Source: Calcarisporiella thermophila CBS 279.70 (lineage: Eukaryota; Calcarisporiellomycota). Taken from it: a DNA stretch of 64,000 nt. The DNA lies in NCBI RefSeq assembly GCF_041956535.1, contig NW_027192194.1, forward strand, positions 612,545-676,544, in the 5' to 3' direction. A program made the translations under genes and the position numbers. The notes below the pieces were generated by a model. It was not told where the DNA came from. It searched no databases and was given only the letters and a program-made list of their open reading frames with translations. This document shows positions 23,988 through 34,366 of this stretch, piece by piece; within the stretch, counting starts at the first letter, position 1; each line of letters starts with the position of its first letter.

Positions 23988-25118
23988 TCAAAGTGAGGCT
24001 GAAAATGATTTCGCCAATTTCCAGTATCCATAGTCATCGCCGTTGTCTATGCGCTCCACTATTTTATCCTCTAGAAAGAAAATATCGTCAATGAACTTGG
24101 CGGATAAAATAAAACGCACCACCCATCCCCTGCAAGTTAGACTTACTCAACAGTTTGCGTAAATGGAGCACGATTCCGTGAGTAGCGGCCGGCCACAAGC
24201 TCTCCGGATAGTCACGATAGATGATTTCGACTATTTCCAGCGGCGTCCACCAATTCGTATGCTCAGACTCCTTTTTGTTTTCGGAGCGCATCACCTCAAT
24301 CACCTGCTCCTCCCGATCCTTTCGGTGCTGGATGTATTCCTGCAGCTTTGCGATCCCATCTTCGATGACCGGACCGTGCGCAGGATAGAGGCGTTTGGGA
24401 CCAAGTGATACCATGCGCTGCAGAGATTCCATGTATTTACTAAGATCTTCAAACACTGCCTGATGAAGACAAAAAAAAAGATGTATTAAACGTTTGAAAT
24501 GCGCTCGATGCAACGCTCTGTCTTATATATCTTACCGTTCCTTGGCCAAGCACACAATCTCCGGTAAATAGCGCCTCCTCCTCCTCCAAAAAGAAGCAGC
24601 AGTGATCATCCGTGTGGCCTGGCGTGTGGACTGCGCGTAGCGTGACCCCCTCGGTCTTAAATGTTTGCCCATCTTGAATGGGGGTGAATCTCACCTCAAT
24701 ATCTCTGTCATGCTCCACACTGGGATATTTATAAAATGAACTAGAGCCAAGAGTGTCAACGTCCTTCATGCCTCCGATGTGGTCTCGGTGCCAATGTGAG
24801 AGCAACACCTGATCGACACTGCACTCTAGCTCGCGAAGCGATTGCTTAAGGAGGGATATGTACTCAGGTCGACCCTCACCAGTGTCCAATAATATTTTCT
24901 TGGTGCCTGTGCCGATCAGGTAAGTATTTGTGCCTTGTAGAGTGAATTTGCCTTTGGAATTTATTTCCAAAAAAAAATACCAAGGCCGTGTTAATGAGGA
25001 AATGACTAATTAGAATGTCACATTGGATGAAGCTGATCCTACCTGGATTTTGGCCCAACACCCTCCATACTCTATTAGAGAGCCGCACGAAATTTGGGAG
25101 CTGAACTAGGGTTTCCAT
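23988..25118 (-). CDS. LACTB2-like metallo-beta-lactamase-fold endoribonuclease
   Basis: Four exons (25118-25043, 24951-24536, 24459-24147, 24070-23988) encode 295 residues. The start METLVQLP is followed by GQNPGKFTLQGTNTYLIGTG, the LACTB2 opening signature, rebuilt across intron 1. The zinc site SHWHRDHIGG (H-x-H-x-D-H) lies near residue 80, with HTPGHTDDH and LYPAHGPVI further on. The last exon is easy to miss: splicing GTAAGT at 24146 to TAG at 24071 gives a tail ending GYWKLAKSFSASL, whereas reading on ends in an unrelated 19-residue tail. Human LACTB2 is a mitochondrial single-strand RNA endonuclease; the fungal protein probably shares the fold and zinc chemistry. The gene is preceded head-to-tail by a P450. 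Confidence 0.9.
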
Positions 25119-25492
25119 CACTATGGGGTAATGGCCGAGGGTCTTGGCGAAGAAAAACCGACTGTGACTTGCTTTCACGTGTCTTCGGAATTATTGGAGG
25201 TAATCATTAATAAGATAGTTTTAAGCCTCAATTTACAAACTTGACTGATTTAGAAATAGGTGTAATCATCACTATAGCATGCTAGAAGCTCTGCAGGGAG
25301 TTAGAGTATGTTCTGGTGTCTATCGTTGAAGAACACCCATGAGGGTCCACGCCAGTCCCCTTGAGAAGTTATTCGTCAGAATTCATTTATTCTGCACGGG
25401 AAATAAACACCATCATGTTTCCTGGTAGCATGGATATACTATCCAATTCGCATCTATTAGATCGCACTTTTATTACTATTGTTACAACAATA
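25119..25492. other. Intergenic region, tandem genes
   Basis: The region is the P450 3' flank and the LACTB2-like promoter. It is AT-rich and without recognisable elements. Confidence 0.4.
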
Positions 25493-27356
25493 TTAACATC
25501 GTTTGACTCGAACCCATAGTGGGCGGTCGAACGGGAATGTGATGGATACACCATAGAGTGGGTGTGACGATTTTGACTCCTGCTCCAGAAATCGCGGAGA
25601 CAACTCAAATTCAAATCTGCTGAGAAGCTGCGTGGTTAATGTGAGGGATTCAAGAGTGGCAAAATTCATTCCCAGGCTTTCGGCAGGGAGCAAAATCACC
25701 AAGTCAGTTTGAGTGAGGCAAGATGTAGGGAGAAAGTAGGAGATTTTGGTTACCAGATTCGCGGCCCAGCGCTAAATACAGGGAACTTGAAGGGGGATTC
25801 CCTCCGCACCCCTTTGACATTTCCCCCTTCGTCTCTTTCCAGCCAACGTTCTGGCTTAAATTGCATCGCATCGTCGCCCCACAGTTTCTGCAGGCGGCCT
25901 ATCACATAGCTACTATAAGCAATCACATCACCCTTTTTTATCTCGGTGCCATCAGGTAGCAGGTCGTCCTCAACAGCAAAACGTCCATTCTTAGGCACCG
26001 AAGGATAGAGCCGAAGCGTCTCATTAAACACTGAGTTGCAGTAGTGGAGTGAGCGCAGGGTATCGTAGTCAATTTGGTCGGGATCAAACTGGAGGATTTC
26101 CTCGCGCATCTTTTGCTGGATGGCAGGGTGTTGCATGATGGCAAGATACTGCCAAGAAAGTTGTTGGGCGGTTGTGTCGCGCCCTTTAATTAAAGAGGGA
26201 AGATCGGTGGAGATGGTCAACACTATCCTTCCCTATTACCAATGCAGAGGAAATACTTACCGGCAACGAGAAAATTCACCATGATATCGCGCAGTTCCTT
26301 CTTATCCAGAGCCTGGCCCTCCTCATCACGATAGTCCAAAAACATATCCAGCAAATCCTTCTTCTCCCTGGGGCTGGAACGGTTACCCCTTCGCTCCGCA
26401 ATCATGTCATATATGAAGTTGTCGATAACCTTCATCGCCTCCCGCATTTTCCACCAGGATCCCGAAAAAAATTCGGTGATGAGATATAATGGGTTGCGAA
26501 ACCGATGCTCGAGTTTATGCTGCAGATAGTCGAATGCTGTTGGAAATGGCGCGGGTTCGGCGGGATTCTCCAGCAAGTTAAAATCGATGCTAAAGCTGAT
26601 TTTTCCAAAAGTGTCAAGAGTGAAGCGTAAAAAGAGGTCGTGAAGATCAATATCCCTCTGATTATCTGCAGCATCCTCAAGCAATTGAGCAACATGAGCA
26701 CTGCCCTCTCGAAAGATCCCGGTAATCATTTCGCGGAAAGCACGCACGTTGAAAATGGTCAATGCCTAAAATGAAAATGATATATATATAAAATCCAACA
26801 AATATATGGGCTTGGGCGAGCTTGGAAGAGATGGTAATTACTGTTTTTCGCTGTAGTTTCCAGTGGGCCCCATCCTAGCATGCTTAATAAAATAAGCCAA
26901 ATTTGCTCATGTACATATCATTCCATCCTTATTACTCACAATGATAAGAATTCCATCTCCGAACAACGGACTCAATCGGCTATAGAACAAATCTTTTTTC
27001 GTGTAATTCTGAAAATTTGTCTTTAGAACATGTTCCAAGTTCTCAAAATCGCTGATGAACACTATGCGCATGAAAGGCAATGTAACAGAATAGGTGGGGC
27101 CGTATAAATTATTTTCATCTTGGAGCAAATCATAATAACGGCGTTCATTCATCAGGCCAGTCATGGTGTTGCCGAGAAGCGGGAGGCCACGAGGCCCACG
27201 AAGTCGCCGCCCTTTGGTACGTGTTCCAATAGCACGGTCACGATATTTGACAAGCAAATAGACAACATAGGCTAAAATAAGGAATATCCAATATTGCCGT
27301 GATATGGCATTGCTAGAATAATACTTCCGATGAAGGGAAATGAAGAGAATTTTCAT
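25493..27356 (-). CDS. Cytochrome P450 monooxygenase
   Basis: Five exons (27356-26940, 26874-26842, 26765-26261, 26183-25754, 25676-25493) encode 522 residues. An N-terminal membrane anchor (about residues 20-38) is followed by basic residues and the proline-rich hinge GPRGLPLLGN. The I-helix motif AGRDTTAQQ, the K-helix ETLR, the PERW motif and the haem loop FSAGPRICLG are all present. The haem-ligand Cys codon is split by the last intron (TG/C). The 33-nt exon 2 supplies DGAHWKLQRKT of the C-helix. AGRDTT with SVPKN resembles the CYP52/86/704-type group, many of which hydroxylate fatty acids; the substrate assignment is inference. The enzyme should sit on the ER facing the cytosol. Confidence 0.93.
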
Positions 27357-28323
27357 CGTGAATGCGTGCTAATAATGGGAGGATAGGGTTCATCAGCGTG
27401 AAAAATTTCAGCGCCAAATTGGTGAAATACGGGTCAATTGGCTCAGGTCAGCTGCAATTCAAGCTGTAGGATTCCCGGTAGAATGACTCATCTCAGCATA
27501 TTAAGCTATGCAGTCGAAACTCCAAAAGCTATGTGAAAATGGCCTCTTATTCTCCTCTCCACGGCTTCACGAAGTATTCCTAGAAAAGGGGAGGCTGAAT
27601 CTCATGAATTTAATAAGTCCAAATAGAGAGCCATGTCTCAAACTGAGAATAACAGAGTCGTTGGAATAGCTTCACGCTACATGGTAGGCCAAGACACTAC
27701 ATGCCGGCAACCCATCAACACACAAACCACAGGTTTGTTAAAGGGAGAGTGCATTAAAGCACTTCTCTATTTTGTTACATCCAGCTGATTCACCGCCCTA
27801 CGATACAGGTTCAATTCCTAGAATTTGTTGCATCCACACTGGAGGAGAGCGAATGTGTAATAAAAGTTTTGATCAGAATATTGCCGAGAAGAAATCAGTT
27901 CAAGAGAGAAAAAGCCCGACATTGTGTGCACACTGTATTTAGATCGCTGAAGCACAAGTTACAGTATATAGGCATTGATAAAAGTTTACAAGCTCCTCTA
28001 GCGACTAAAGAAATTTGAATTGGTCCTTGAAGCAAAATCCCCTTTTGGTTGTGCATGAGTTTGACATAAATAGTCCAACCTATTCTCTCTACCTATATCT
28101 TTTCTTAGTCCAGCTGTGATCCTATGCATAGGGTTTCTGATTCACCTTAAAAATTCGCCGCCCAGTCAAAATGTAAATAGGAGCTAAAAATAAAGCACAG
28201 CCACTGGGTATCCATTTTGGGACGTGTAGTGATCTTGCGCTCAAAGGGTCTAATTGGAAGCTATATTTATGGAGCTAACCTTGCTCATGGGCCGAGAAGT
28301 CATTTAGATTTCTGACCTTTCTA
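27357..28323. promoter_or_regulatory. Divergent intergenic region
   Basis: The region lies between the leftward P450 and a rightward surface-protein gene. It is AT-rich and contains no frame or RNA I can support. I searched it for a signal-peptide exon belonging to the rightward gene and found no convincing one. Confidence 0.4.
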
Positions 28324-29310
28324 ATGTCCACATTGCATGGAGTACTGGTAAATCTGCCTCAAAATGGCCAGGTCATTTATCAGGGTAGTGGTGTGGAGAT
28401 AGCATATCAGGTCGAGTCACAGGAGGGTGTAGCCATTTCCTCGATCGAGATCTCCCTCGCGGGCACTAATGGAGAGGAATTAAAACTTGTCAGCAATGCT
28501 CCCAAATCCCAGGGTAGTCATCGGCTGAGTACCAAATTACCCAATGACATGTCTACTGGGCATCACGATTTGCAGTTTCGTCAGATTTACACTCATAATA
28601 ACACAGCTACGACGGGGAGCCTCAATATCGAAGTAGTGGTCAGCAAGACATCTGACTCCCAGCCGGGCCCATCACCCACTTTGCCATCTTTATCCTCTGA
28701 AGTAACCCAACCCCCCACCTCAACGGTAACCGAGACTGCCTTCACTACTACGCCAACTACGGTGGAGCGCACTATCCTCTCCAAAAAAATCAAAACCAGT
28801 AAATTGACCTCCAAAAACCAGGTCTTCACGCTTGTGGTTACCGAATATCTCTCCATCACCGAGATGATAGCTTCTCCCGTCGTGGCTTCCATTTCACATC
28901 CTTCTTCAACTCAGACAAACTCAAATAAAATGCCTGCCCCATTAAGTAGTGGGGCCATTTTTGGAATTGCCTGCGGTGGACTATTTCTCCTCTCGGTTTT
29001 TTGTACCCTCCTCTGCCTGAGCCGGAGGGGGAGAAAGTCCAGGGCCCATCTCCCACTGAGGTTGGAGAGCACCAGGGATGAGTCCCTCTACTTCGGGACG
29101 AGTCCAATGAGAACACCACAATCCCGCCCCAGCCGCTGTTCGACAAGGTACTCAAATGGAGGTCGGAGAGCCTCTACCCCCAGTGGCGTTATGACACCGG
29201 TTAGCTTGTCTTCTACAAACTCCTCTTTACCACATTCTCTCAGCACAAAGGCCTCTATCCCCATACCCAGTTTTATTCCGGCAGCAGCGCCTCCTGGGCG
29301 CTCTCTTTAA
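28324..29310 (+). CDS. Single-pass protein with KRE9/Ig-like N-terminal domain
   Basis: An exon of 328 codons. The N-terminal 110 residues (LPQNGQVIYQGSGVEIAYQV, then HHDLQFRQIYTHN) look like the beta-sandwich of fungal KRE9/KNH-type surface proteins. A Ser/Thr-rich stalk follows, then a transmembrane helix near residues 203-228 (SGAIFGIACGGLFLLSVFCTL), a Cys-Arg-rich junction and a Ser/Pro-rich tail. No signal peptide is visible at the ATG used. The frame stays open upstream to about 28267, and a TTTAG at about 28298 could be an acceptor for an unseen first exon. The 5' end is therefore uncertain. It precedes the Kelch gene by only 255 bases on the same strand. Confidence 0.6.
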   Translation: MSTLHGVLVNLPQNGQVIYQGSGVEIAYQVESQEGVAISSIEISLAGTNGEELKLVSNAPKSQGSHRLSTKLPNDMSTGHHDLQFRQIYTHNNTATTGSLNIEVVVSKTSDSQPGPSPTLPSLSSEVTQPPTSTVTETAFTTTPTTVERTILSKKIKTSKLTSKNQVFTLVVTEYLSITEMIASPVVASISHPSSTQTNSNKMPAPLSSGAIFGIACGGLFLLSVFCTLLCLSRRGRKSRAHLPLRLESTRDESLYFGTSPMRTPQSRPSRCSTRYSNGGRRASTPSGVMTPVSLSSTNSSLPHSLSTKASIPIPSFIPAAAPPGRSL

Positions 29311-29565
29311 TTGTGTCAATTGATTTTGTAGTCCAATCCAATTCTTTCTATTTCGCCTGTATGATTGCTTAGTATCTCTCCATATTTATTAAAATGACCA
29401 ATCTAATGGCTTTCTGCTTGCTTACTGGCCGCGCCGCAATTGCCATTTTGGTATTGGATCATTTGGAGGCTTGAAAATGACCAAACAACTTTTTTAGGGT
29501 TGATACGTCTTCGAAAACAAGCTACGCTGCCTTTAGCTCCTCTCCTTAAAACATAAAGCTTATAG

Positions 29566-31696
29566 ATGCTATTGCCGTTCATTATATCCATTGTAGCCAC
29601 AGCTTCTAGTGTCTTGGGCTACGTTCCAGAGGCGCGCTTCGCTCAAGCATGTGCTATGCAGACCAATAAGATTTACTGCACGGGAGGGATGAAAATTGTT
29701 AGAAGTAATTGTTCTCTCATCATCTTTGCCATCGGTGGTGTCTTTCATTATTCCTAATGAACTTTGAAATGGATTAGACAACCACACATCCATCAATGAA
29801 GCAGTATATTTTGATCTTTCAACATCCTTTGACACGACTGTTCCGGAATTCCGGGATATTTCATCGCCTACCCTGCCCCGATTCGGTTGGGGATACGGGG
29901 CTTTCTTCAAAAATAAGTTCATCGTCTTTGGCGGCGGAAGTGATGCGATAGATCACTCAACCAGGATCTACACTTACACACCATCCACGGATAACTGGAG
30001 CAAATCTTTCATCGGACTCGTTCCTCCAAGCCGAGAAGGTGCCGTCGCCGCAACGAACGATAACTTGTTTTATTTTGGTGGGCTCCAGGATGATTTCGTT
30101 ATGGGGCGCCAAACGGTCTTCAAAGCATTTGACAAAATGTGGCGAATGAACTCGCTCTACCTGTGGGATACTCCCTTAGCCTCAATATTGTCAAATCAAG
30201 GGCCCGGGGTTCGATACGATCATGCCATGGTAGCGCTGGGAGATGACCGGCTATTAATCCTGGGAGGTCGCATGGAGAATGGAACTTTCGTAAACATGAA
30301 TAGCCTGTTCACCTTCGACACAACACTTCTCAAGTGGGAATCTGTGGTAAATTTCTATTTTCTCGCCCCTGTACAAGCGTGAAGATGACCCAAATTCTCT
30401 CCTTTTTAGTCGGTTCCAGGTAGTTCACCCGACCCCAGAATTGGTCATACAGCGGTGTACAAAAACACGACTAACCAGGTGATTGTCTACGGGGGGCTTC
30501 GCGACGTAAGTGTTGTCCTGAGCCTATCGCCTGGGATTGGATAAGCCATTCATTTCGCGTTTTGACTGCAATAGCTTAAGGGAACTCCCGCTTCTCCTGC
30601 CCTCATCATCCTCAATATTAACAACGGGACCTACAGCTGGAGCTCTCCCTCGGGCAACAACCTGGATAAGCCACGGTTTATGCACAGTGCTTTTCTGGTC
30701 GACAAGTACATGTTTGTGCTTTTTGGCGGAACCCGTACGTATGAAAGCCGCTCGGCTCGTATGCTCCGATAGTTGATTATGTTCCTTTTGGTAGAGTATG
30801 GCACCAACCCGCCTGGAGTGGTCCCCACCTCGTCGATCTTGGAGCTTCTTGATACGGACACCTGGAAGTGGACCACCAGCTACACTCCTCCTGCAAGCTT
30901 GGCCGGTAATAGCTCCAAGGGCGGCACCGGTTACATCACTGGTGCTGAGGGGGGCTTGAGCACGGGCGCCATTATTGGCATTGGGGTCGGCGCCGGGTTT
31001 CTTCTCATCGCAGGCGCCGCTATTGTGTTCATACTAATTCGGCGGAGAAAGACGCAAAGTCCGCCTCAGGCCGTGAGCGGAAACATGCAGTCGACGCAAC
31101 CACCTTACCCCGAGCACCCTCCATACGGTGCTGAGATTCCTCCCCCGCCCTATCCCCAGTACTCCCATCAGCCACCCTACCCGCAGCCGCCCTTGTCCCC
31201 ATCCTCTGCGCCCCACACACCTCTCCTCCAGCATCAACAGGTCCACATGCCCTCCCCACCATTATCGCAGCAGCAGCCCTTCAACCCTCCCCTGCCAAAC
31301 AATGGGTATCCTCAAGAATACCCTCCTATGCAGCAATATGCGAACGTGGCCCCCTACCAGGCGGGCATTGTTTATCCCCCTCACCCATCGCCCCCCCTTA
31401 ACACCTCTACTCTCGACGCTGCCCCCGTTTCTCCCGTCCAATCTTCCCCTGTACCGGCCGTCGCTGCCGCCCCTGTCGCTTTCCCCGTAGCGCCCAATGA
31501 GTCCGTCCTCCTACCCGGAGAGAAATTCCACGAGTCCCCGCAGGATACACTGCCCCCCATTCCGCCAACAAAGCGTTTCCCATATCTCAAGCCTGACGAG
31601 CTTACCGAATCGCAAGTCATGCAGAAGCCTGATGAGATTACGGAGGACGAGCCGGCTCGACCCCCGCCTACCCCCACCAAAGAAACTCCTCAATAA
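29566..31696 (+). CDS. Kelch-repeat single-pass membrane protein
   Basis: Five exons (29566-29704, 29778-30346, 30410-30505, 30575-30734, 30795-31696) encode 621 residues. A signal peptide (LLPFIISIVATASSVLG) leads into a Kelch propeller at about residues 25-370, with repeated GG-containing blades (FIVFGGGSD, LFYFGGLQD, LLILGGRME, VIVYGGLRD, MFVLFGGTQ). A transmembrane helix follows (GAIIGIGVGAGFLLIAGAAIVFIL), then RRRK and a 200-residue tail very rich in Pro, Gln and Tyr, ending in an acidic PTPTKETPQ. Proteins of this attractin-like layout are common in early-diverging fungi and are presumed surface receptors or polarity factors. The proline-rich tail could bind SH3 or WW domains; that is inference. 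Confidence 0.85.
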
Positions 31697-32563
31697 CTCT
31701 CTCACCAACTCAGTGGCTAATGTGAACTAGTCCCTTCTACCCCCTATTTATTGTCGTATTCCCCTTTTAGCTTTTTATTAATTTTTCCCTTCTTGTTCAC
31801 CCATAAACACATAATCCGGTCATTAAGAGACGCTGTATTGTATACCCCTGAGTAAAACCTCTAGTATATTTTAACTCTTTCTGCTTCTATTGCAATAAAT
31901 TGGGATATTCCCTCTCGGCTTACTTACCATGGCCCTTTTTTTTTCAGCCTTTCATCTTGGCATCTGGCATGGGCCTCTCTAAGCCCTTGGGTAGCGGTGG
32001 CCCTTCATTGGAGTCTCCCCGTCTCGTTTGAGAATAGAATCAGTCGCTCTGACAGGTTCTTGAAAAAAGCATAGGGCTTGATGACGTCACGCAAAAATGT
32101 TACCTGCGACAGACTAGAGATTTTCCTGGATTGACTCTGGGAGTCGTCGAAACTTTTTTTGCATTGAATCTGACCCTCACGTAGCATCCTCTTTTTTCTT
32201 TTTCTGCCTGTGTCCGGTTCCCGTTTCTTTCCAAAAAGTGTCTGGAAAGAGCCTTTTCAAATTGGTGTACCCACCACTGGTATTTGTGAGAATTTTTTTT
32301 TTCCGAGCAGCTTTTAGGGAGTAAGGTGTAAGGTAGCGGCCGCCAAATCCTAACCAGATCTCCAGCGAATGGCTGCCCAACTCTTTCCTTAACATTCAAT
32401 GCACCTAAAGTTATCTCGCTAGCTCCTTTGTCAATCTATTGTTTGTTTTATTGTTGTATTTGTACCTTGCCCTTCTTTCCTCCTCCCTCCACCTCCTAGA
32501 ATTTTTTGAAAAATTTGCAGCCCTCCTTAATTGGCCCATTCGCCATACTCTCCATTCATCCGT
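31697..32563. promoter_or_regulatory. Intergenic region with a CRE-like palindrome
   Basis: The first 250 bases are AT-rich 3' flank. At 32082-32089 lies the perfect palindrome TGACGTCA, the consensus bound by CREB/ATF-type bZIP factors, about 480 bases upstream of the next start codon. Whether it is used is unknown. Frames on both strands are short and unconvincing. A pyrimidine-rich leader precedes the next gene. Confidence 0.4.
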
Positions 32564-33774
32564 ATGGCGACCACAGCCCGCAGATTTTATCCCGCATACG
32601 AAATACGCTTCCGAAATAACGATCAGGATGTGGAGATAATTGAGATATCTCCGGACCGAATTTCACCTTCGGAAAGGCAGCTCCCGTCTGCATTTCATCG
32701 GCGCGATAAGTAGGCATTGAATGTTTCCATGGCTGTGTTCATTTCCATTCACTAACTGGTATTGCCCTCCATCCTCTCGTCAGAATTCCACGCAATAGTT
32801 TGTCACAAGGTTCTTCACCTTCCTCCCCGGATTCGCCCCTGGCTACGCCCTCCAATAGGGCCAGCAAGAGAGCTTCGCGGCAATCAATGCGTGACGGACG
32901 CAGCAGCCCCTATCCACGGCCCCTCTCTCTGTCTTTCCAAAAGCAGCCGCAAGACCAAGAGCGAGACCATGGGCAACCTCCGCTGGATGCTCAGCAAGGG
33001 AATCTAGGTGAGACCCCGGCTGAGCTCCAGGAGACGCCAGTCAAACCGCGCACTCTCTTTGCGGATCGAAACGACGACCATGGATCAGAGGAGCTCTTTT
33101 GGGGCAGCTCTGCAGATCAAGACCCGCACACCCCCCTTCCCCAGTCCTCTATACCCCCATCCCGCTCGGGTGATCTGCAGTCGGCCTCTTCTGCAGCCTA
33201 TGCCACGCCTCCTCGCGATCTTCTCTTCCACGACTGCCTGATCCCCTCGGGGGTGGCCAGAAGAATTCAAATCGATGACGACAACAAAGATGACTATCTC
33301 TTCACGCCGTGGGGCGTGTACGATGCAAAGCGCCTTTTACAGCGCTGGGAAAGTTTACCGCGGGCGCGCACATCGCCGTGGATAGAGCGGTTGACAGCGG
33401 ACGAGACCAAGTCTTGCCGTGAGGTGACAACCAACGGCGGGGTGATGGAGGAGGTGATGGGGAGGAGACGTGCATCATCGCTCCCGCCCCCCAACACAGG
33501 GTCCAACATGGTGCGGCTGGATATGTCGTCCTCGCTCGCCAAGGTGGAGGAGGCAGAGCCGGAGAAAGAGTTGTCTGCGGTGGACAAGGAGCCTCCGTTG
33601 AAGATGGAGAAGGCGCAGGCGCAACAGCTGCAGAGAATAAGTGCGAACACCACCCAGAGCGTCCAAATCGCTGCAGCGGAAGAATACGAGATGCATGAAT
33701 ACACTAGACGAGAGGACTCGGGTGCAAAGCGGAAAGACCCAAAGAAAATGACCGGCTGTTGTACGATTTTGTAA
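32564..33774 (+). CDS. Disordered protein with C-terminal CaaX prenylation motif
   Basis: Two exons (32564-32709, 32784-33774) encode 378 residues. Most of the chain is Ser/Pro/Arg-rich and disordered. A more ordered block around residues 210-260 (RRIQIDDDNKDDYLFTPWGVYDAKRLLQRWESLPRA, quoted in part) may be a small domain of unknown type. The protein ends GCCTIL: the final CTIL is a CaaX box, the terminal Leu favours geranylgeranyl transfer, and the preceding Cys could be palmitoylated. A Lys-rich stretch just before (AKRKDPKK) strengthens membrane attachment. The protein probably associates with the plasma membrane or endomembranes. An ATG 11 codons upstream is also in frame. I do not recognise the family. 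Confidence 0.65.
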
Positions 33775-34366
33775 AAATCGTTTCTTTTTTTTTCTTTCTT
33801 ATTCATGACGGGGCATGATGATTTTGGAAATCTTTCTTTCCCCTCTTTCTCAATAATGATGGCTTTTTTTTCCTTCTTCCCTCATTTTCTCAACCATGTT
33901 TGCGTTTCGCGTGTGTATGTCTACAATTTTGCTTATATATTATTTTCCTTTTCTTTTATTGCTTTATTCACATCTCTCTTTTTTTTTTAAAAAAATCTTC
34001 CATGACATTGAAGTTATATATATTCACACTATTTTTCATATTATTATTCTTTAATTATGGATATTTTTTTTTCTCTCTGCTTTGCTTATATAACTCCGCC
34101 ACAGCTATTTCTGGTTGGTTTTCTCCTTCTAAACCTTATTTTTCGAATGAATATCAGCGGAGTTTTTCCCCTCCTCCCTCCCCCTACTGCTACCTCTGCT
34201 TCTTTTTGTAGATTGAAGTCTATTTACAATATAGTTGCCTTGTTTCTCTCTCTCTTCGATGTCATCCCTTTTTTGTAGCCATGGTTTATTAGCTTCTCTC
34301 TATATTAAATATATATTTCTTCCAGTCTCGCCGGAACCCCAGTTCCCCTCCCCCGTCTTCACCTCC
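33775..34366. other. Convergent T-rich 3' intergenic region
   Basis: Very T-rich 3' flanks of two converging genes, with runs of T near 33785, 33865 and 33980. Small frames here are composition artefacts. I see no RNA gene or repeat. Confidence 0.5.

Noticed and set aside
27760-27840. tRNA-like T-arm (AGGTTCAATTCCT)
   Set aside because: No matching acceptor stem or anticodon arm is found at the required distances.
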